Program-made: the position numbers and the translations under genes
In this document: piece by piece, positions 56,560 through 64,000 of the stretch
Numbering within the stretch: position 1 is the stretch's first letter
Layout of the letters: every line of letters starts with the position of its first letter
The notes under the pieces: generated by a model
What the model saw: only the letters and a program-made list of their open reading frames with translations
Told to the model about the DNA's origin: nothing
The model's database searches: none
Source of the DNA: Vombatus ursinus
Taxonomy: Eukaryota > Chordata > Mammalia > Diprotodontia > Vombatidae
Length of the DNA: 64,000 nucleotides
NCBI RefSeq assembly: GCF_900497805.2
Contig: NW_020944355.1
Location: 474,461-538,460, forward strand
Direction: 5' to 3'

Positions 56560-57374
56560 TTCTTATCACAAGCTGTTGTCATTTCTCCTCTCTCTCTGCC
56601 TTATATCCCACAACTCCATTCTTCATCCTCACCTTGATGTCCAATCGCTCCACACCTCAGTTCTTTCCCAAGCCCTGTACTGGCTATGCTCTCTTTCCTT
56701 CCCCATCTTGACCCCTTAGTGAAATAGCTCAGCACTACACTGTATTCTTTTTTCCTTGAGTCTCTGGGTCCCCTTATCCTACCATCAATTGCGCCCAGCC
56801 AAACGTCAGCCTTAGGTCACTCCCACCACACATACCCTACTGAAGAAAGGTAGAGAAAAATCACACCACTGTTCTGACTGGGCCCACTGCAAATTTATGT
56901 TACACAACCTCAATTAGGCCCTCATTGCTTCCAGGCAATCCTACTATACTTCCTTTATCAACTCCCTACGTCTTCATCCCTCCTTAGGTCTCCTCATCAC
57001 TCCCTCTCGGCTGAGAATCTTGCTTCATATTTTACAGAAATTATTGAGGCCATTTGCCATGAACTCCCTCTCCTCCCCTCTTCCTCATCTCTTACCACTC
57101 AGGTGCCTCCTGCCACTCTCCTCCTCCACCTCTGTCTCACATGATGAAGGGACCTTACTCCTGACCAAGGCCAAGCCCTCTGCTTGCTCAAAAAATCCCC
57201 TTCCATCCATTCTCCTCCAACAGATTGCTCCCTCTGTCAGCTCCACTCTCGCTTACCTTCAGTGGGAGACTTTGGCCCTTTTAAGCTAAGGTCTTTCCAG
57301 GTTCTCAATTTGAGTGAAGCAAGGGCCATTCAGTGAATAGGCCTCTTTAAGAAGTGAGTCAAGGGATGGCCCCT

Positions 57375-57407
<33 letters not shown>

Positions 57408-58880
57408 TCAAACTGGGAGGGGAAGACCCTCAGGGTTGCTGGCCAAAAGAGAAACAGCTACTATTTACATTCCCTTTGACCCAGGGGGGCCCAAAAAAAA
57501 TCCATTAAGTGGTGCTTGGGCAGGGACCTATTGTTGCCCAAACTGGGAGATCAAGAGTGAATTGGGTTTAAGGCATGGTCTTTGAGAAAGAAATCCAGCC
57601 AGTAAACCCCAAATTAACAAAGTAGCTTTGGGCATCAAAATTTACCTTCCTTTGGGCAGAACACCCTCAGGTAAGAGCAGAGGAGGGAGGGGAGTGTCAT
57701 TATCTCCCTGACGTCCTGGTCCTCTTCAAGAACAAAAGAGAAACCACACACACCTTAACTGCAATCTCTCCCTCTCTATTCGTTGTGCTCCTTCCCAAAT
57801 GCCTAAAAACATGGATTTGAGGAGAAATCATTTTGAGAGGAGACATGTCTCCTTCAAACAGTTCTCATTTGATCCGTCCATCCCATCTGAACTCCTTGAG
57901 AAGGCCATCCATCTTTCCACTTTCTTTTTTCTCACTCTTTTTTAACTCTCTACAATCTGGCTCCTAACCTCATAATTTGATTGAAATGGCTCTCTCCAAA
58001 GTTACCAATGATCTCCTAATTACCAAATCTAATGGCCTTTTCTTTCTTTCTTTTTTTTTTTTTTGCAATCCTCATCTTTCTTGACCTCTCTGCAATCTTA
58101 AACACAGTTAATCACCCTCTTCTCCTGGATGCTGTCTTCTCTCTAGGTTTCCACGACACTGAGATCCTTCCTGGATCTCCTCCTACCTGTCTGACTGTTC
58201 CTCCTTGGTTTCCATTGCTGGATTTTTGTCCAGGTTACTCCTGCTAACTGTGGTTGCCCCACAGCACTCTGTCCTGTTCTCGACTTCCTTTATACTTTTT
58301 CACTTGGCGATCTCATCAGCTCTCATGGATTCAATGATCATCTTTATGATGATGATGATGATTCTCAAATCTAGTTATTCAGTCCTAATTTCTCTTCTGA
58401 TCTCTGTTCTCAAATCTCCAGATCCCCACTGCCATCTCAAACTAGAAGTACCCCTTACTCTCCACCACATACTCTGTGATCTAGTGATCCTGGCCTTCTG
58501 GCTGTTCCTCCCACAAGACCTCCATCTCTCTTCTCTATGCATTCTCACTAGATTTCCTTCATGCTTGGAATGCTTTCTGTCCTTGTCTCCAGCTCCTGGC
58601 TCCTCTGGCTTCCTTTAGGTCCCAGTTGAAATCCTTTCTTCTATGAGAAGACCTTTCTGATCCCCCTTACAGCTAGTTCCTTCCCCTTATTAATTATCTT
58701 CACATTTATCCTGTACATATCATCCATACATAATTGTTTACGCGTCGTCTCCCACATTGAATCGTGAGCTCCTTGAGAACAGGGAGTATATTTTGCTTTT
58801 TGTGGTATCCCCAGCGTTTAGCACAGTGCCTAGCACATAGTAGAAGCTTGTTAAATGCTTCTTGACTGACTCTCTGGGCC
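56560..58880 (+). mobile_element. Long L2 LINE remnant, interrupted at about 57275-57785
   Basis: 56560-57270 and 57790-58880 read as L2 plus strand. The latter includes TTAATCACCCTCTTCTCCTG, a region where L2 encodes FNDHLYDDDDDSQI (compare LYADDSQIYIS), and the L2 3' end TGAGCTCCTTGAGAACAGGG, CCCCAGCGTTTAGCACAGTG. Confidence 0.8.
57275..57785. other. Unassigned insertion of about 500 bp inside an L2
   Basis: Composition changes from the C/T-rich L2 to mixed sequence with an (AAT)n run (57378-57405) and then returns to L2. Edges and family not identified. A solo LTR of an old endogenous retrovirus is one option; another transposon is equally possible. Confidence 0.4.
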
Positions 58881-60329
58881 TTGGTTTCCTTCGCTATGAG
58901 ATGAGGAGATAGGCCTGGGTGGCCTTGATCTTATGTGGTGCAAGCATAACAGTGAGACTTTGCAAAATGAACTATGAAGAGAGAGCTCAGCTCAAGCTTC
59001 AAGAAAGGCACTGCCTTTACGGTATAGAACCTGTGATTAAAAATAACCCTGACTCAGAGCAGGAGAGTGACCTTTGCAAAAGCAGTAACGGGATATTTTA
59101 GTTCTTCCCACCAGGGCCAGGATGGATCTGTTTAATCCTGCAAATAGATTAGAGGAAAAAAACGACAAGGGGCAATTAAGAGGTCCTCAGTGTGGTCTAG
59201 ATATTGTTGGGAATAAAGGTGTGATGATCCTTCAAGTATAAGGATGACGAGTACACACTCTATGCAGAAAAAGGGTGCACAGACAATGGCATGTTCGTGC
59301 GTGGAAAATATGCCTGTACTTGGGCTGACTTCAGTGCTTCCTCTTGCCTTCTTCCACTGTCAAAAATTATTTGGTATTTGCTTTGGATGTGCAAAGGCTC
59401 CAGGGCTACTTTCCCAATGCCCACTCAAAGTAGGGGACCAGGCCCCCAGAGGGCACCTGATTCCTCCCTCAAGGTCCTAGGGGTTACATTGAGGGGATGG
59501 GGTTTTCAGTACTGTTGCTCAAGACCCTCCACGGATTTGATCCCCATTGATTATCAGTCAGACTAAATTAGCTTTTAAGAAAGATATTTCCTAAGCAGTT
59601 ATTACAGAAACATTTCCCTAAAGTCTGTTCTCCCCTTGCACATACAAGGTTACTAGGGAGAGTGGGCTCTAACTTAGAGAGCACATGTGGCCAAATGGGG
59701 AGCCCACGACTCCTGGTTACTGACAGCTCCTTCGTCCCTTTGATGTAGCTCTGTGCCACTCGATGAGGAGACCTAAAGCTGACTGTTCCTAGTTTGTCTC
59801 TGTTCTGCCTTTCAACCAGACATCCTCAATCTTCAGTGAGATGTCTGATGGCTCTTGTGAATGCACATGGTTGCCTGAATGGGGGGGGGTGGTGGCAAGG
59901 GAAGAAAGAGAAACCCTTTTCTCCTCCAAGTGATTTCCTTCTCAAGGGTTTTGCTCTTCCGCTACTAAAATGGCCTGCTGCTGGGATTCTGGAATCTGCA
60001 CTGACTTTTTTTGTTACATACAGGTCCAAAGATGCATGGAAGTCTTTTAGTCAATCATAAGATATTTCCTATGTGGCATCATCTGCGTTTATCCAATGGT
60101 CAAAGCACTTTGTTCCTCTCAACTTGGTTAAGGACTTGTTTGGAGCTAGTTAACGCTTTTGATTATTTTGGTTTAACTATCTGGGTCTTCTGGGACTCCA
60201 TTAGTTGATTAATTGCAGTGGGGGTGGAAATCCCTCCAAATATACATACACACATATAAATTGTCTCTGTACATGTTGTTCCCCCTAACCTCTCCCCCTG
60301 ACCCCCAAGTCAACTCCCAGTGGAATGGA
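58881..60329. other. Spacer, no gene seen
   Basis: Frames at 59244-59566 and 59794-60208 show no domain. 59881-59890 is a G run. No repeat family recognised. Confidence 0.35.
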
Positions 60330-60425
60330 ATTTCCTTTAAGGGTGTGGACTCTTCTTTTAGTCTTTTTATGTCCAGTATCTTGGACAACATCTTCCACGT
60401 TGTAGGTTCTCAGTAAACATTTGTT
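60330..60425 (+). mobile_element. L2 LINE 3' end, diverged
   Basis: CATCTTCCACGTTGTAGGTT and CTCAGTAAACATTTGTTGTA. Confidence 0.6.
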
Positions 60426-60774
60426 GTACTTTCAATATTTTAATAATAATGATAAGAAGAATGCTTTTTTCATTTGATTTGAGCTCTCTGATTGAACATT
60501 GGCTTGAGGACTTCCCAGATAGCCCAGTTCCCAGAGAGGGAATGGATGACTTAGCTGCTAAGAGACCTTGGTCTTCCATCATCTCCCAGCCAGACTCTCC
60601 TAGTTTTCATGCTTTCTGTGGTAGAAACTTATAGGCACTGTAACTCCTTCAGTACCCTAGGGCACCATTGAACTCAGCATCCTGCTGGGCGGCTTGGGCA
60701 GTAGCACTAACTAAATGCTACCCTGGTGACCTGAAATAGTAAATGAGGCTCCCAAAGTGCTAACTTATTGGAAC

Positions 60775-60954
60775 TCTCTCTCTCTCTCTCTGTCTCAGTC
60801 TCTGTATCTCTCTCCCTCCCTCTCTCTCCCTCTCTCCTTCCCCCCTTCCTCTCTCTCTCCCTTTTCCCTTGTCTCTCTCTGTCTGTGTCTTTCCCTCTCC
60901 CTTTTCCTCTCCCTCTCCCTGTCTCTCAATGTTTCTGTCTTTCCCTCTCCTTCT

Positions 60955-61003
<49 letters not shown>

Positions 61004-61103
61004 NNNNNNNNNNNNNNNNNNNNNNNNNNNNNNNNNNNNNNNNNNNNNNNNNNNNNNNNNNNNNNNNNNNNNNNNNNNNNNNNNNNNNNNNNNNNNNNNN
61101 NNN

Positions 61104-61146
<43 letters not shown>
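60775..61146. repeat. (CT)n tract with an embedded gap
   Basis: CT-rich on both sides of the gap, pure CT for about 45 bases immediately left and about 43 right. All open frames here are repeat artefacts. Confidence 0.97.
61004..61103. other. Assembly gap of exactly 100 N
   Basis: A run of 100 N, the usual placeholder for a gap of unknown length, caused by the flanking CT repeat. Confidence 0.99.
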
Positions 61147-61156
<10 letters not shown>

Positions 61157-61204
61157 TTTAGCAATACAGGAAAATGGTTTACTGACTTGGGTAGAGAGGG
61201 AATG

Positions 61205-61420
61205 TGGTAGTAGATAGATGACTGGCCTTGGAATCAGGATGATCTGGGTTTGGGTCCTGACTTGACTTGATACTGATTTTGTGCCTGTCATCTCTTAATC
61301 TTTCAGTCTCTTAGGCCACTCTCTAAGACTGAAACTTAGGGAGGAGTTGACAGTTGGCATCAGAGGAGGAAGTTTCCGCACAAGGAGTTCTTCACAGATT
61401 CCAGACTGCAGCCCCTTGCC
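61205..61420 (+). mobile_element. THER1 SINE
   Basis: CTTGGAATCAGGATGATCTG, TTAGGCCACTCTCTAAGACT and GAGGAGGAAGTTTCCGCACA, CAAGGAGTTCTTCACAGATT. Confidence 0.75.
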
Positions 61421-61899
61421 CCTCCAAAATGATCTGGGGAACTTCCCTTCCTCCCCTGTAAGTGATGATTTTAAAGGATTGTGGTAGCAACATTTTATGC
61501 AGTATTTATTATTATTTTTCTAAAACTGCTTAGCTCTTCACACATGCAGTTCCCTAGGTGGAGTAAAGTGTTTTGATGTAGGGTTGGCTGAGGTGAAGCA
61601 GTAGCTCTCATCAGCTGCTTGTCATAAGTTATGTCTCTCCAACTATTTCAAAAGAGGAGGAAAAAGTAGGAAAGGCTCTGCTCAGCCCCAGGGGCAGGTA
61701 AGTCTGCTTGAGCCAGCTGTGTTAGAGAAGTCTCACCAAAGGTTCACACCCAGCCTCCGCAGTGTCCCCAGGGGCAGTGAGGGGAGGACTTCCTTCCTAG
61801 GTTCTCTCTTCAGCTTGAGGGATCTGACAGGAGGGCCTGGCTGGTCCCCTGTGCTGGGCACACAATGGCTTCTAGAAGCTGTCAGAGCTACTGGGATGG
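61421..61899. other. Spacer, no gene seen
   Basis: Nothing recognised; a frame at 61719-62003 has no domain. Confidence 0.35.
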
Positions 61900-62030
61900 G
61901 AGCTTGGAAGTCATCAAGCCCTTATTCGACAGAGAAGGAAACTGTGGCCCAGGAAAGTGAAGTGACTTCTTTCCCAAAGGCAAGAGGTGCTATTTGGACC
62001 TAGAGCTACTGATTGTACATCCAACACTAT
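61900..62030 (-). mobile_element. MIR-type SINE fragment
   Basis: GGAAGTCATCAAGCCCTTAT, GACAGAGAAGGAAACTGTGG. Confidence 0.65.
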
Positions 62031-62084
62031 TTCTACTGCCTGGGACGTGACAAAAAACTCGTCAATGTTGTTCCATTCCTGGTG

Positions 62085-62087
<3 letters not shown>

Positions 62088-62128
<41 letters not shown>

Positions 62129-62130
62129 CA
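62088..62130. repeat. (TG)n microsatellite
   Basis: About 18 TG units followed by CGTGCACGTGCA. Confidence 0.95.
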
Positions 62131-62206
62131 CGTGCACACATGTATATATCTATGCTAGCATGAGAATTTTGCTGATGGATTAGGTCCAGAAAGGGGAAAG
62201 GATTAA

Positions 62207-62290
62207 GCGCTCAGATAGTACCTACTAAGTGTCAGGCACTGTGCTGAACACTTTACAAATATGATCTTATTTGATCTCAGAAAGAATGAG
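62207..62290 (-). mobile_element. MIR SINE fragment
   Basis: GTACCTACTAAGTGTCAGGC, ACTGTGCTGAACACTTTACA. Confidence 0.65.
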
Positions 62291-62849
62291 GGTTTCCATC
62301 TGTCTTATCAGCCCCACGCTGAAAATTTCCTTCAGGTTACAACTTGGCATGTGAGCCTGCAGCCTCACAGGATTTCATCTAATTACTTGACCAGATGATG
62401 GATTTTTTTTTTCTTCTTTAAAGCATGTCCGTCTTCAAAGATGACATGTTGGTTTTAAAAGTGTGTGCCCTGGCAAAGGCGGCATTTTGGATCTCACCAG
62501 GGCCTTCCTGTTAGTTTCCAAAAAGCGATGGGGCCTGGGCTGCTGAGCTGGCTTCCCTACGGAGAAGGGCTTTGGAGTGACAGCCAGTAATTTAGCCATT
62601 AAGGTTAATATTCATCTTCTCTCTGTCTGTTGAAACTTCTAAGGCAGGCCGTGCAAATAGCTTATCAGGTAGTTTTAAAGGTCATGTGCGAAGGAAAAAA
62701 AATTCTCAGCCTCTCCTAGACATGTCTTTGCGATCCCTGGCTGCCCGTGGTCATTTCTCTGCTCTTTTCCTCTGGGTCTTTTGTCAGGGCCTGAGTTGGC
62801 TGCCAGCAGGCCTGCCTGGAAGGCGGCTGGCTCTGTGTGTTGCTGTCAG
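62291..62849. promoter_or_regulatory. Candidate conserved noncoding element or enhancer
   Basis: About 550 bases with no repeat and no open frame, in a window where such stretches are uncommon. Contains clustered homeodomain-type cores (TAATTTAGCCATTAAGG, GTTAATATTCAT at 62588-62612). Conservation and activity are inference only. Confidence 0.3.
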
Positions 62850-62935
62850 CCTTGCTTAAGGTCACACGGGTAGTAATTGCTGGAAGCCAGATTTGAACCC
62901 AGGACCACGGATTCCAGAGCTAGTGCTATTTCTGC
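62850..62935 (-). mobile_element. MIR SINE fragment
   Basis: TTAAGGTCACACGGGTAGTA and GATTTGAACCCAGGACCAC. Confidence 0.7.
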
Positions 62936-63179
62936 TAGCGGCCTTTTCTTTAACTCTCATACCTTTTCTCCTCTGCTTTAACCTGTGCCCATTGGTGACC
63001 TCTAGGGTGATTAGACCAGAGGCAGGACTAGGAAAGAAATACTCCTTTGAGTTGAGTAAGAATAGAAATGGACCAACATGCCACTTTTCTGACTTCCTTT
63101 GAGAAAAGGCCCTGCTTCTATCAACCAACCCTCTGGCCTGCCTCCTCAGCCCACCTGACCTCCCCCTGAAGGCCGTTTG

Positions 63180-63460
63180 TTATAGTGAAAAGATCCCTGG
63201 ACCTGGCTTCAAATGCTACTTTTGATGCTTACTGCCTTTGTGACCTAGCGAGAGTCTCAGTTTGCTTATCTGTAAAATGGGGGAATTAGACTAGAGGGCC
63301 TCTGGATGCTTCTCTGACCTGACTTCCAAGGGCAGCTCCGCCCCTTACTAGATGTGTGACCTTGGGTAAGTCACTTTTCCTCTTCTGGCCCTCAGTTTCC
63401 TCTTCTGTAAAATTGAGGTATTGGACTAGATGACGGTGTTTCTTCTCAGTCCTCAGCCCA
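63180..63460 (+). mobile_element. Two consecutive MIR SINE fragments
   Basis: 63180-63315 (GTTTGCTTATCTGTAAAATG) and 63316-63460 (GTGTGACCTTGGGTAAGTCA, CAGTTTCCTCTTCTGTAAAA) in the same orientation. Confidence 0.8.
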
Positions 63461-63819
63461 GCACCTCAAGGAAAATGAACCCTGCTTCCATCACCAAGCA
63501 CTCCTCAGTCTAGGTCCCTTCCTTAGCTCCCTTTGGTGTGATTTTCCTGAATCATCCCTTTTCCTTTCCTTTTCCATTCCTCCTTTTCAGGAGATTGAAG
63601 GAAGGGGAGGAGCTTGAAGAATGGAGGCTTTGTTTTTAGAACAAGAGCTTAGGCATTTCTGTGGGCTCTAAAGGCTTGGCGTTCTTTCAGAAGAGTGAGC
63701 TCGATTCGAGTGCCTCCTTGCAGGTACCCTCAACCAAGGGACATTTCTATTTCCTTAGGTAGCGGGTCAGGTTTTCTTTTCCTTGCTTAGGGGGTGGTAC
63801 TTAGCAGGTTAGTAATTAA

Positions 63820-63915
63820 TCCAATCTAATGCAACAAGCATTTTAAAGGACCTACCATTAAGTACCACTACTGGAAGGCACTGAGGTTACAATGACAATA
63901 AGGAAAATAGCTCCA
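63820..63915 (-). mobile_element. L2 LINE fragment
   Basis: CAACAAGCATTTTAAAGGAC, GGCACTGAGGTTACAATGAC. Confidence 0.55.
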
Positions 63916-64000
63916 GGGGTGGGGGTGGGGGACAGCGGCCACGGCTCACCTTCTACTGGAAGGATGTTGCCCCAGCATATAACTTACTAACACTGGGTGA

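Noticed and set aside
60757-61291. Frames of up to 149 aa of SLSLSL and ERERER
   Set aside because: Translation of a CT repeat and an N gap.

Overview
Mammalian, almost certainly marsupial, nuclear DNA. The interspersed repeats are the best evidence: MAR1 SINEs with the RTE-type tail, THER1 and MIR SINEs, L2 and L3 LINEs, marsupial-style L1, and young CORE-SINEs with A/C-rich tails that resemble WSINE1. The WSINE1-like copies lack the tail I associate with the American opossum SINE1, so an Australian-type (australidelphian) marsupial is the more likely source. That last step is inference from memory of the families.

Layout: 1-2245 is the 3' part of an L1 whose reverse transcriptase domain is mostly deleted. 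5.3-8.7 kb holds pieces of an older L1 split by a young SINE, a MIR and about 1 kb of unassigned DNA. 9-39 kb is gene-poor DNA dense in MIR/THER1/MAR1/L2/L3 fragments, with hAT-like elements (two copies of a palindromic MITE and two of a second family) and a 67-bp near-perfect inverted repeat at 21.8-22.1 kb. 39.3-41.5 kb and 56.6-58.9 kb are long decayed L2 copies. The rest is SINE fragments, microsatellites and repeat-free spacers, some of which look like candidate conserved noncoding elements. A 100-N assembly gap sits inside a CT tract at 61.0 kb.

The one convincing gene is on the minus strand at about 49.3-51.8 kb. It is an intact, highly diverged relative of CHTOP (Friend of PRMT1), a TREX mRNA-export factor. 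Its main coding exon is uninterrupted, as in a retrogene. A short upstream exon with a strong-context ATG joins it in frame across a predicted 91-nt GT-AG intron, and a GC-rich TATA-less promoter-like region with ETS, YY1 and CCAAT motifs lies just upstream. The two functional ends of the protein are kept, while the central arginine/glycine region has lost most of its RGG motifs. This looks like a domesticated, possibly undescribed CHTOP-type retrogene and is the item most worth following.

No other protein-coding exon, rRNA, functional tRNA or CRISPR array was found. Repeat borders were read by eye and may be off by tens of bases. MIR, THER1 and related CORE-SINEs are not always separable this way.
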